Assembly: GCA_018648325.1 (NCBI GenBank) | Contig: JABGRK010000011.1 | Coordinates: 21,478 to 85,477, forward strand | Reading direction: 5' to 3' | DNA from: Chloroflexota bacterium | GTDB lineage: Bacteria; Chloroflexota; Dehalococcoidia; JABGRK01 | Length of the DNA stretch: 64,000 nt | In this document: piece after piece, positions 34,706 through 42,826 of the stretch | Layout of the letters: every line of letters starts with the position of its first letter | Position numbering within the stretch: position 1 is the first letter of the stretch | Program-made: the position numbers and the translations under genes | The notes under the pieces: generated by a model | Seen by the model: only the letters and a program-made list of their open reading frames with translations | The model's database searches: none | Told to the model about the DNA's origin: nothing

Positions 34706-35914
34706 TTAGCGTTTTGGCTTCCACTTGTCCCAGAAACCGTCTGCTTTTTGCGGATTGCCGTAGCCGAACACATCGTCCAGCCATGCGTAGAATGAATCTG
34801 CCCACCTGGCGTGGTCGGTAAACCAGCGCACTGTGCGGTGGAACAGGGTGTTTGGCTTATTATATGGGCAGCAGGAAATACAGGTAGAGCATGGGTATTT
34901 GTCGCGGGCAGCTCTCATCAGGCAGGTCTCGGCGTTCTGCGGCCACTTAAGTCCTTCGGGGGAATTGGATATGTTGACCGGCCCCGTCGTCCGATCAAAG
35001 AAAGATATGGAACCGGACGGACACATCCTGGCACATTTTTTACATGTATTGCAGAACTCGGTCACTCCGAAATCGATGGGCGTATCAATAACAAGTGGCA
35101 GGTCAGTAAGTATCACGCTGAGCCTTATTCTGGGCCCGAATTGTGGTGAAATGAGCATGCCGTGCCGTCCCAACTGACCCAGTCCCGCCTGCATGGCCAG
35201 AGGTACGGCCATAACCACGTCGTCTATATTGCAGTCGATGGCGCTAAATCCCATAATGCGGATGAATTGGGCCAGCAATGCGCTGCCATTGACCATCCTG
35301 TTTGATGCCAGATCGTGGGCAGCGCCACCTATGTAGGTCTGAACGTGCTTGAGCATTTTGTAGTCCGGCTCAAAACCTAAAACAATGGCATACTTAATAT
35401 TATCCGGTATAACTTGTGGCTCATGAGTATATGAATCCGCGTTGCTCTCTTTTTGGCAGGTATGGGAGTAAATCCATCTACTGTCCAACTCGCAAATACC
35501 GACAAGGTCTGCCCCATAAAAAGTGGCTGTGTTTTTGATGTCCCGTGTGATGATATCCGGGTTTGCAGTATCGATACCACTGTTATCGCCCATGTTGATC
35601 TGGTAGGAAAGCGCTTTGTTTGCCCCTTCCACCGCCCCTTTGAGTTCCAGGGAAAGGGGGCTCGGATTAGGCTTTGTGCCGTTGAGTTCGGCTATCAGTG
35701 AGTGGTAGTGGCGTGGTGCCCATCTCAGTGCATAGTTCTGCAGCCTGTGGCCGGGCACATCACTGAATGCTGTAGCGGAGGATAGTCCGGCAAGTTTTTT
35801 CGCCATTGTCGGGTCAGCGTATTTTCTTACCGACATTGTGTTAATCTGGTCAAACCTCTTAATCGGACCTGCAACGTAATGGCTTTCCCATTCTGTTAGA
35901 GACAGTTTCTTCAT
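34706..35914 (-). CDS. Reductive dehalogenase-like protein without Tat signal (2)
   Basis: A 402-residue paralogue of the protein two genes downstream, with the same start pattern ('MKKLSLTEWESHYVAGPIKRFDQ'). It keeps 'VMAVPLAMQAGLGQLGRHGMLISPQFGP' and the Fe-S groups 'CNTCKKCARMCP' and 'CLMRAARDKYPCSTCISCCP'. It likewise has no Tat signal and no partner anchor gene. It is first in the three-gene minus operon. The substrate and physiological role are unknown. Confidence 0.88.
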   Translation of the reverse strand: MKKLSLTEWESHYVAGPIKRFDQINTMSVRKYADPTMAKKLAGLSSATAFSDVPGHRLQNYALRWAPRHYHSLIAELNGTKPNPSPLSLELKGAVEGANKALSYQINMGDNSGIDTANPDIITRDIKNTATFYGADLVGICELDSRWIYSHTCQKESNADSYTHEPQVIPDNIKYAIVLGFEPDYKMLKHVQTYIGGAAHDLASNRMVNGSALLAQFIRIMGFSAIDCNIDDVVMAVPLAMQAGLGQLGRHGMLISPQFGPRIRLSVILTDLPLVIDTPIDFGVTEFCNTCKKCARMCPSGSISFFDRTTGPVNISNSPEGLKWPQNAETCLMRAARDKYPCSTCISCCPYNKPNTLFHRTVRWFTDHARWADSFYAWLDDVFGYGNPQKADGFWDKWKPKR

Positions 35915-36007
35915 ACATCAACCTTTCAACTGATGGGTATTGTACTACCTTGCAGTGAGTCGGTTCAACCTTGCGCGCGATGATTGTGGATAGTTTGAGG
36001 TTTGTTC

Positions 36008-36018
36008 GGGGGGGGGGG
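36008..36018 (+). repeat. Homopolymer of eleven G next to the bioA stop
   Basis: Eleven consecutive G bases immediately before the bioA stop codon (which starts at 36019 in plus coordinates), i.e. eleven C after the stop on the coding strand. It is outside any gene, so slippage here would not change a protein. It may also be a read or assembly artefact. Confidence 0.8.
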
Positions 36019-37344
36019 CTAAGCGGTTTGCTCAATAGCTGTCTTGAGGATCGCAAAAACCTGTGCCAGTTCCTCTTGCGTTATGGTTAGTGGTGGCCAT
36101 AGATAAAGCGCTCTGCCTCGCGGACGCAGGAAGAGTCCAATCTCATATGCCTTTTTTACGATCCGCGCGGCACGATCTGCTCCACCACTGACATCGTTGA
36201 TTTCAACTACTCCCATCATGCCCATGGCTAAAGTATTGGAGTCGCCAAGCATCTGTCCCAGCTCATGCATGCCCACGCTTAGCTGTTCGATTCTGGGCTG
36301 GCATTTTTCAAGAACATATTCGTTTTCATAGACATCAATTGCGGCTAGCGCCAGGGCAGTGATGATCGGATTTCCACCGAAGGTGTGGCTGTGATAGAAG
36401 GTGTTATCCCGGTTGTCATCGTTATTGCGGAAAGAGTTGTATATCTTGTCGGTGGCAATCACCGCGCTCATGGGCATGTATCCGCCGGTAAGTCCCTTGC
36501 CCACCGTCATAATGTCCGGTACGATTCCGGCACGCTCGCAGGCAAACATATATCCGGTTCTGCCGAAGCCTACGGCTATCTCATCTGCTATCAAAATCAG
36601 TCCATATTTATCGCATAAGGCGCGTAGTCGCTGCAAGTATTCCTCAGGATAGATGCGAACACCTGCCGCTCCCTGACACAATGGTTCAACGATAACAGTG
36701 GCAATTTCTTTGTGATGCTCTTTAACTATTTGACGCATTGATTCAAAGCACTCAATGTTGCAGCTTTTGGGCTGTTTGTTGCAGGGGCATTGTGCACAGT
36801 GGGGAGAGCTCGCGCGGTATGCCGGGCGAACCACGTCTTTGTAATCGCGATGAAACGCATCTACATATCCAACGCCCATGGCACCCAGCGTATCGCCGTG
36901 ATAGCCCTCCTCCAGACCTACAAATCGCGACCTGTCTTGTTGACCGATATTGGCCCAGTACTGCACTGCGATTTTCAGTGCCGATTCTACGGCAGAAGCG
37001 CCGTCGCCGCAGAAGAAGGAGTGCTTCAGATTGCCTGGTGTTATCTGTGCTAGCTTTTCGGCCAGTTCTATGGCGTTGGGGTGAGACATACCTCCGATGA
37101 TAGAATGCTGTAGTACGCTTGCCTGCCTCTGAATTGCCTCAATCAGTTTGGGGTGTCCATGTCCCAGATTGACGCACCACCATGATGCAATGCCGTCCAG
37201 CAGGGCGCGCCCGCCGACCTCGAATAGATAGGCGCCTTTGGCACTTTCGATTATAGGAAACTGCATTTGCTCAAAGGTGTTAATCTCTGTACAGGGGTGC
37301 CACATATATTCAACATCGCGCTTGCGCAGATCGTTATCCATCAC
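36019..37344 (-). CDS. bioA: Adenosylmethionine-8-amino-7-oxononanoate aminotransferase BioA
   Basis: Cytoplasmic PLP enzyme of 441 residues that converts 7-keto-8-aminopelargonate (KAPA) to 7,8-diaminopelargonate in biotin synthesis. It starts 'RDVEYMWHPCTE', has 'ASWWCVNLGHGHPKLIEAIQRQ', 'FCGDGASAVESALKIAVQYW', 'IADEIAVGFGRTGYMFACE' and 'VGKGLTGGYMPMSAV' with the PLP lysine. Last gene of the biotin operon; its ATG overlaps the bioD stop by four bases. Confidence 0.96.
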   Translation of the reverse strand: MMDNDLRKRDVEYMWHPCTEINTFEQMQFPIIESAKGAYLFEVGGRALLDGIASWWCVNLGHGHPKLIEAIQRQASVLQHSIIGGMSHPNAIELAEKLAQITPGNLKHSFFCGDGASAVESALKIAVQYWANIGQQDRSRFVGLEEGYHGDTLGAMGVGYVDAFHRDYKDVVRPAYRASSPHCAQCPCNKQPKSCNIECFESMRQIVKEHHKEIATVIVEPLCQGAAGVRIYPEEYLQRLRALCDKYGLILIADEIAVGFGRTGYMFACERAGIVPDIMTVGKGLTGGYMPMSAVIATDKIYNSFRNNDDNRDNTFYHSHTFGGNPIITALALAAIDVYENEYVLEKCQPRIEQLSVGMHELGQMLGDSNTLAMGMMGVVEINDVSGGADRAARIVKKAYEIGLFLRPRGRALYLWPPLTITQEELAQVFAILKTAIEQTA

Positions 37345-38075
37345 TCACCCATCACTTCAAGTATGTTCTCAAATCCCGGCAAATCTTGCTCAAAACATTG
37401 CCAGACTTTATCGTCCGAAGCGTCCAGATCGGGTATATACCTGATATTACCCAGTACCTTTACAGTGCCGAATTGCGCGATCGTTTTTGGGTTGTCCTCT
37501 TCTATGAACTCGTTTCCCGGTTGGGAGGCTTGGGTGCGGCAAAATACTACCCCGATTAGATTCAGACCAGCGTTTTGTAGCGCCTGAACAGACAGCAGCG
37601 TATGGTTTATCGTGCCAAGCCCCAACCGCGATACCAGCACAACAGGATACTCCAGCGTTTTCATCAGATCGAGCATCGTCTTAGTTTCATTGAGCGGCAC
37701 CATGATCCCACCGGCACCTTCCACAACCACGGCCTGATGGTCTTGAAGCAGTTTTTGTATGCAGTCGTTTATTTTTGATAGTTCGGGATAAGCTTGGGCC
37801 AGCCTTCCGGCCAGATGTGGCGAACAGGCCGGGTTATAAACGTACGGCGCCATCAGTTTCTTTTCATCTTGGTTAGGATTTATACCAGCTGTTGCAAGTG
37901 AAAACTCAAGGTCGGAGGCAAGCAGACCGTCGCTACTGGGGATGCCTCCCGTTTGTATCGGTTTTACCGGTACAGCATCGACGCCTTTTTCCCTTAGCAG
38001 TTTTAGTATACCGGCTGCAACCACCGTTTTGCCAGCATCGGTATCCGTTCCCGTTATAAAAAGTCCATTGCTCAC
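37341..38075 (-). CDS. bioD: Dethiobiotin synthetase BioD
   Basis: ATP-dependent enzyme (244 residues) that closes the ureido ring from diaminopelargonate and CO2. It has the P-loop 'FITGTDTDAGKTVVA', 'KPIQTGG', 'VEGAGGIMVPLNETKTMLDL' and 'GLGTINHTLLSVQAL'. It starts at GTG 38075, the last base of the bioF stop region, so it is tightly coupled to bioF, and its stop overlaps bioA. Confidence 0.95.
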   Translation of the reverse strand: MSNGLFITGTDTDAGKTVVAAGILKLLREKGVDAVPVKPIQTGGIPSSDGLLASDLEFSLATAGINPNQDEKKLMAPYVYNPACSPHLAGRLAQAYPELSKINDCIQKLLQDHQAVVVEGAGGIMVPLNETKTMLDLMKTLEYPVVLVSRLGLGTINHTLLSVQALQNAGLNLIGVVFCRTQASQPGNEFIEEDNPKTIAQFGTVKVLGNIRYIPDLDASDDKVWQCFEQDLPGFENILEVMGE

Positions 38076-39241
38076 TAAATAATACCCGCCTTTTTGGCTG
38101 TTTGCGCAATCATATCCGCTGAATTACGCAAGGTTTCATCGGAAAGCGCCAGCGTTACTGATAGGCGTACCCGCGAGGTACCGGACGGCACCGTTGGCGG
38201 TCGTATCGCCTTAATAAGTAGCCCCTGATTCCACAGCATCTGTGAGAAACGTACCGTCAGCTCGTTGTCTCCCACCAAAATCGGTATGATTTGGGATTCA
38301 AATTCGGGAACATTCAGTCCAGCACCGCTGAGCAGATCTCTGAAGCGTCGGGATTTATCAAGCAGAGTTTTGCCCATATCTGGATTTGATTTTATGATAG
38401 AAATAGCTTCGCGGCCACTTCCTGCACATACCGGTGGCAGACCTGTTGAGTATATAAAACTGCGCGCATTGTTTATCAGAAACTTGCGTATTGATGCAGA
38501 GCAGGCGGCGTATCCGCCGTATCCCCCCAGTGACTTACTCAAGGTTCCGATAACCACATCGGGTTTGATCTCTTGTCCTTTGATTCGGCACGCTCCACCG
38601 CCGTCTTGGCCCATCACGCCGACTGCATGCGCTTCGTCTATTACCAGCAGGGCGTTATATCGCTCTGCAATCTCAGCCAGCCCCGCCAGTGGTGCAATAT
38701 CGCCGTCCATGCTAAATACCGAATCCGATACGATGATGCGTTTGCCCTTTGCTTTACTTTTTACAAGCAGGCTCTCCAGATGAGCCATATCTTTGTGTCG
38801 GTAGAGTATTGGGTGAGCCTTGCTCAGCCGCGTGCCATCTATCAGACTGGCATGATTGAGCATATCCGCGTAGATCTCATCCCCGGCCCGGCCCAGTGCG
38901 GTCATTACGCCCAGATTGGTTAAAAACCCGCTGCCGAAAACCAGCGCTGCCTCGGTACCCATCATATGAGCCAGTTCGGTCTCAAGCTGTTCATGCAGTC
39001 TCAAATGTCCCGTCATCAGTCGGGCGGCCGTAGCGCCGCAGCCCTGCTCATTGATCGTTTGAATAGCAGCTTGTTTAACCCGATTGTCATTGGCCAGATC
39101 AAGATAATCGTTTGATGAGAAATTAACCAGTGTTTTACCATCAACGGTTATCTCGCCTCCGGTTTGCGGAAGTGTATATACGTCTCGCAGTTGACCACGC
39201 TGCTTTAGCGTGGCAAGTTCTTTTTCAAAAAATGCGTCCAC
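38075..39241 (-). CDS. bioF: 8-amino-7-oxononanoate synthase BioF
   Basis: PLP enzyme (388 residues) joining pimeloyl-thioester with alanine to form KAPA. Family features include 'FSSNDYLDLANDNRVKQAAI', 'GCGATAARLMTGHLRLHEQLE', 'DEAHAVGVMGQDGGGAC' and the PLP lysine in 'GTLSKSLGGYGGYA'. It starts at GTG 39241, 42 bases after bioB. Genes for making the pimeloyl precursor (bioC, bioH, bioW) are not in the window. Confidence 0.95.
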   Translation of the reverse strand: MDAFFEKELATLKQRGQLRDVYTLPQTGGEITVDGKTLVNFSSNDYLDLANDNRVKQAAIQTINEQGCGATAARLMTGHLRLHEQLETELAHMMGTEAALVFGSGFLTNLGVMTALGRAGDEIYADMLNHASLIDGTRLSKAHPILYRHKDMAHLESLLVKSKAKGKRIIVSDSVFSMDGDIAPLAGLAEIAERYNALLVIDEAHAVGVMGQDGGGACRIKGQEIKPDVVIGTLSKSLGGYGGYAACSASIRKFLINNARSFIYSTGLPPVCAGSGREAISIIKSNPDMGKTLLDKSRRFRDLLSGAGLNVPEFESQIIPILVGDNELTVRFSQMLWNQGLLIKAIRPPTVPSGTSRVRLSVTLALSDETLRNSADMIAQTAKKAGII

Positions 39242-39283
39242 TATTTAACTCACTTTGTTTAATTGAAGGTTTACTTTTAGTCT

Positions 39284-40270
39284 CTAACATCCTGCATCTT
39301 CGATTGTCGATTCAAAACCCATGTCGGCAATCATGTCGCATACCTCTTTTACCGACGTTCCTCCGGTTGTCAGGTAGCCGGTGACAAATATCGAATCAAC
39401 CGCGTAGAGCGCCAGCGGCTGCATACTTCGCAGGTGATATTCCCAGCCTCCGGCGGCACGCACCTCACACTGCGGATTTGTGAGTCTTGCAAGACTTAGT
39501 ACCTTGAGGCATTTCTGCGGGCTAAGATTTGTGTCCACTTTTGCAAAGGGTGTCCCCTCAATCGGAATCAGGAAATTGATGGGTATGGCCTGAGGCTTGA
39601 TTTTACGCAATGCAAATAGCATATCTATCAGATCATCATCGGTTTCGCCCTGCCCCACGATTCCACCGGAACATATTTCAAGCCCTGCGTCCTGACAACG
39701 GGCTATCGTTTCGGCCCTGTCCTGGAAAGTATGTGTTGTGCATATCTGAGAGTAGTAGCGCTGGCTGGTGTTCAGGTTGTGATTTACCCTGTCCAGTCCA
39801 GCTGCTTTCAGTTTTTCCGCCTGTCCATCCAGTAGCAAACCGAGTGAGGCACAAAGGGGTAGGCTTGTTTCTGATTTGATAGCGCGGACTATGTCGCACA
39901 GCTCTTCTATCTCGATATCGCTTGGCCTGTTGCCGCTGGTAGACATGCAAAAGCGCGTTGCTTTTATCTGCTCGGCCTGTTTGGCCTCTTCGATTAGAGT
40001 TTCCTTCGGAACAAGTGTGTATTTTTCTATGGGAGCATCAGAAACCCTTGATTGTGAGCAGTAATGGCAATCCTCTGAGCACAAACCGCTTTTGGCGTTC
40101 CGCAGGACCTGCACATGTACGCGGTTGCCAAAGTACTTGCGGCGTACTTCGTATGTCTGGTGCAGCAGCTGCAATATATCTTCATCGGGCCAGTTTAGTA
40201 TTTCATGACACTGGTAACGCGATAACTCCTGATTGTTTATTGCCAAAGCCGCATATTCTTGTGTAATCAC
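39284..40270 (-). CDS. bioB: Biotin synthase BioB (radical SAM)
   Basis: Radical SAM enzyme (328 residues) that inserts sulfur into dethiobiotin. The SAM-cluster motif is 'CSEDCHYC' at Cys64, Cys68 and Cys71; 'FCMSTSGNRPSDIEIEE', 'NLNTSQRYYSQICTTHTF', 'CSGGIVGQGET' and 'INFLIPIEGTPF' follow. The start is GTG 40270, two bases past the birA stop, with AAAGGAG inside the birA end, so translation is coupled. Confidence 0.96.
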   Translation of the reverse strand: MITQEYAALAINNQELSRYQCHEILNWPDEDILQLLHQTYEVRRKYFGNRVHVQVLRNAKSGLCSEDCHYCSQSRVSDAPIEKYTLVPKETLIEEAKQAEQIKATRFCMSTSGNRPSDIEIEELCDIVRAIKSETSLPLCASLGLLLDGQAEKLKAAGLDRVNHNLNTSQRYYSQICTTHTFQDRAETIARCQDAGLEICSGGIVGQGETDDDLIDMLFALRKIKPQAIPINFLIPIEGTPFAKVDTNLSPQKCLKVLSLARLTNPQCEVRAAGGWEYHLRSMQPLALYAVDSIFVTGYLTTGGTSVKEVCDMIADMGFESTIEDAGC

Positions 40271-40272
40271 TG

Positions 40273-41244
40273 TTACTCCTTTATTTGTAGGGATACGTCT
40301 GCACTTATAATCCGCTGTTTTTGCCCGTCTTGGGTTTCGATGATCAGAAAGCCGTCGTCATCTATCTCAATCGCTGTACCCAAAATCTCGCTTTGTCCGT
40401 CGTTTACCTTAACCTTTGATCCCAGCGTAATGTTGTGATCAGTCCACTGTTTTCCTAGAGATGCAAACCCGTTTGTTACGTACTCGGTGTATACTTTTCC
40501 CATCTCTATCAGAAGTTGGCCGGTAAACTTGGCACGCGAGACGTTGTGTCCACATTCCTGCGATAGTGAGGTGGCTATACCCTTTACTTCTTCAGGTAAA
40601 GTGTCAATGTCGGTGTTTATGTTTATGCCTATACCAAGGATTACATAGTGAACGGTGTCTATATCGCAATTCACCTCGGTTAGAATACCTGCCACTTTAC
40701 GTCCATCAATGAATATGTCGTTGGGCCATTTAATACCGGGTGTAAGTTTAGTGGTCTGCTCGATGGCTTTTACCATTGCCACTCCGGCCACTAGAGGTAT
40801 CTGTATTATATGCACCGGTTTCAGGTTTGGGCGCAGGATGATTGATATATAGATGCCGTCTTTAAAAGGCGAGACCCAGTTGCGCCCCTTGCGGCCCCTG
40901 CCTGATGTTTGCTTTTCGGCGATAACACATGTGCCTTCCTCGGCCCCATCTCTTGCCAGTTTGGATGCAATATCTTGTGTGGAGGTAACCTCAGCATGAT
41001 ACGAGATGCGCTTACCGATGGTGCAGTTGCCAATACTTTGAGTGATCTCTTCGGGTACCAGCAGGTCGGTGCTTGCAACGAATCGGTAACCATTGTGTGG
41101 ATGTGACTCTATTTCATATCCCATCTTGCGCAGTCCATTAATATGCTTCCATATTGCGGTTCTGGAGATACCAAGTTTGTCGGCCATTTGCTGGCCTGAG
41201 ACATGCCCATGGCTTTTAAGTGTTTTGAGGATTATTTCGCGCAT
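40273..41244 (-). CDS. birA: Bifunctional biotin ligase and biotin operon repressor BirA
   Basis: A 323-residue protein. Residues 1-60 are a winged helix-turn-helix ('HVSGQQMADKLGISRTAIWKHINGLRKMG'), followed by the ligase core with the biotinoyl-AMP loop 'TSGRGRKGRNW', 'IKWPNDIFIDGRKVAGILTE' and 'VILGIGININT', and a C-terminal SH3-like domain. It biotinylates carboxyl-carrier proteins and, with biotinoyl-AMP, represses transcription. It is the first gene of the biotin operon, just after a perfect BirA-type operator, so it is expected to repress its own operon. Confidence 0.96.
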   Translation of the reverse strand: MREIILKTLKSHGHVSGQQMADKLGISRTAIWKHINGLRKMGYEIESHPHNGYRFVASTDLLVPEEITQSIGNCTIGKRISYHAEVTSTQDIASKLARDGAEEGTCVIAEKQTSGRGRKGRNWVSPFKDGIYISIILRPNLKPVHIIQIPLVAGVAMVKAIEQTTKLTPGIKWPNDIFIDGRKVAGILTEVNCDIDTVHYVILGIGININTDIDTLPEEVKGIATSLSQECGHNVSRAKFTGQLLIEMGKVYTEYVTNGFASLGKQWTDHNITLGSKVKVNDGQSEILGTAIEIDDDGFLIIETQDGQKQRIISADVSLQIKE

Positions 41245-41255
41245 AAGTGGTACTA

Positions 41256-41313
41256 ATTTTATTATGTGGCGTGTTTAATTGTCAACCGAAATCAAAGCAG
41301 TGGTTGACAATTA
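41256..41313 (-). promoter_or_regulatory. birA-bio operon promoter with BirA operator
   Basis: A perfect inverted repeat, TAATTGTCAACC (41276-41287) and GGTTGACAATTA (41302-41313), with a 14-base spacer: the layout of known BirA sites. On the minus strand the inner arm includes TTGACA as -35 (41280-41285), followed after 18 bases by TAAAAT as -10 (41256-41261). Transcription would start near 41249, only about five bases before the birA ATG at 41244, and no ribosome site is visible, so the transcript is likely leaderless. Bound BirA would cover the -35 box. Confidence 0.75.
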
Positions 41314-41641
41314 GTTCGGAGTGGACTTTCGACTTGCTGATACATGATCTGAGATAGCTTGAAAAAGCTCATCAAAGTTAAACGGTTTAGAAAGCAGTTT
41401 GCCCAGTTGTTCATTTATTGTCTGGCGGACCAGCGGGTGTTCCTGTCCGTATCCGGTCATAATGATAATACCCATGTCCGGATATAGTCGCTTAATTTCA
41501 AGGGCAGTATCAACCTTATCTATTTCGGATCCCGATGCTATGCCACAGTAATCTGTTTCCCTTGCCATCGATGTTCGATCCAACTATCAGTGCCGGCATG
41601 GGATATATCAGGGGCTTGGGGCCTAGTGTGAGCTTAGCCAT
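41311..41641 (-). pseudogene. Decayed flavin-reductase / response-regulator chimera
   Basis: A normal gene start (AAGGAG, then ATG 41641) reads 'MAKLTLGPKPLIYPMPALIVGSN', matching flavoredoxin/flavin reductase N-termini. After 'DGK' the frame shifts; the second frame contains 'YCGIASGSE', the next conserved flavin reductase motif. Then the sequence changes to 'ALEIKRLYPDMGIIIMTGYG' and 'LLSKPFNFDELFQAI', the C-terminal half of a CheY-like receiver domain. So a flavin reductase head and a receiver tail are joined, with a small deletion inside the head. Neither domain is complete. The stop lies inside the BirA operator. Confidence 0.72.
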
Positions 41642-41723
41642 AGGGTTTTCTCCTTAAAATGTAGATTGTATTTTTGAATGATACATTCTGACTTGTCTTT
41701 AGGCAACAGGGTACTGTTTTCAA

Positions 41724-41761
41724 TAAAGAAAAACCACCCAAAATGAGGGTGGTTTTTCTTT
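41724..41761. terminator. Strong bidirectional Rho-independent terminator
   Basis: AAAGAAAAACCACCC pairs perfectly with GGGTGGTTTTTCTTT over a seven-base loop, giving T-runs on both strands. It ends the minus-strand operon (DUF2318 stop at 41779) and isolates it from the flavin-reductase remnant. Confidence 0.93.
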
Positions 41762-41778
41762 ATCAGACTATGCTTACA

Positions 41779-42240
41779 CTAATATATAGTTTGTGTGGCT
41801 ATGTGTGCAGTCGCAAGGTTGGCTTTTGTCATAACCAGGTTGCCCCCGTTAGTTGTATAAGGGACTGAAGCTTTTGGATAGTCAACACAGGCACCTTGGA
41901 TTCCGGCACCGGTTATTGCGTTGAATGTGCTGCCGCATGAATCGCATACCAGCGTGCTGCCCTGTAATGAAAATCCTTCGGACCGGCATGGCGGGCAATA
42001 ATTAGCTCTTGCATAGGTGGTATTGCCAATCTTGTAAGCCATAAAGGCTGTATTACCTTCAGATGTATTTACTCTGAAGTGCACTATCTTGTTGCTCTCA
42101 ATCGCACTGGCGGTAATAGATGCGCTGTCACTTGCTACCTGTGGGCTAATCCACGTGGCTTGTACTGTGACGTCACTACAGGCAACAAACGCCAGCATTG
42201 TTATGATCAACAGGCTTCCTAGTACAATAAGTTTTTTCAT
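41779..42240 (-). CDS. DUF2318 Fe-S/metal-binding lipoprotein
   Basis: A 153-residue lipoprotein (lipobox 'LAFVAC'). The C-terminal part holds 'YCPPCRSEGFSLQGSTLVCDSCGSTFNA' and 'GIQGACVDYP', the DUF2318 Cys pattern (two CxxC pairs and a later Cys). DUF2318 proteins are encoded with FtsX permeases and thioredoxin-like proteins in P19/Ftr1-type iron uptake loci, where they may hold metal or redox centres. Last gene of the exporter operon, 16 bases after the thioredoxin-like gene. Confidence 0.85.
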   Translation of the reverse strand: MKKLIVLGSLLIITMLAFVACSDVTVQATWISPQVASDSASITASAIESNKIVHFRVNTSEGNTAFMAYKIGNTTYARANYCPPCRSEGFSLQGSTLVCDSCGSTFNAITGAGIQGACVDYPKASVPYTTNGGNLVMTKANLATAHIATQTIY

Positions 42241-42256
42241 ATTCTTCTCCTTAGTA

Positions 42257-42826
42257 TCAATTTTCTACTATTGTTAAGTTATCTATTTTATCGGACAGCG
42301 CATTCGCATCGGTATTTCCAACTACCTCCCTTATGTTTTGCGCATTATCTATAAGAACCAGCGTTGGATAGCCATACGTTTGCAGATAGTCTGAGTATTT
42401 GTTAATAATCGAATTGTCTGTATCCAGTATCCATGGCCAGTCAAAACTGTTCTGAGTGGCAAAATTCCGAAGTGTTTCAGTCGGACAGCAACCACAGAAG
42501 ATGGAGACTGGAGTAAAATCATCGCGCTCGTCGGTTAAATCCCTGATTGCCAGCAGTTGTGACGACACCACCTGGTTAATAGATTCGGAGCAGCCGTAGT
42601 TTACAAAATTGAGCAGTACAGCATTGTCTTCAAAGTCAGCCAGTGACACAGATTCGCCTGTTACCACGTCAATTCCGGTAAAATCCTGAGCGGTAATGCC
42701 GTCCGACTGGGAATAAACATCTCCCTCAAGGTTAGCCGCCGTAGACGAACTACATGCCGACAGCATGAGCAAGCTAAAAGCATTTAGCGTAAGTAAGATA
42801 ATCAGAAGTCTGGTTTTCATTTTCAT
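42257..42826 (-). CDS. TlpA/thioredoxin-fold lipoprotein
   Basis: A 189-residue lipoprotein (lipobox 'LMLSAC') with a TlpA/AhpC-like fold: 'FTGIDVVTGESVSLADFEDNAVLLNFVNYGCSESINQV', 'FDWPWILDTDNSIINKYSDY' and 'TYGYPTLVLIDNAQNI' with the cis-Pro. The usual CxxC is replaced by one Cys ('NYGCSES'); a further 'FCGCCP' lies near residue 110. So it may be a peroxiredoxin-like or metal-handling relative rather than a classical disulfide reductase. Start overlaps the upstream ATPase stop. Confidence 0.85.
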   Translation of the reverse strand: MKMKTRLLIILLTLNAFSLLMLSACSSSTAANLEGDVYSQSDGITAQDFTGIDVVTGESVSLADFEDNAVLLNFVNYGCSESINQVVSSQLLAIRDLTDERDDFTPVSIFCGCCPTETLRNFATQNSFDWPWILDTDNSIINKYSDYLQTYGYPTLVLIDNAQNIREVVGNTDANALSDKIDNLTIVEN

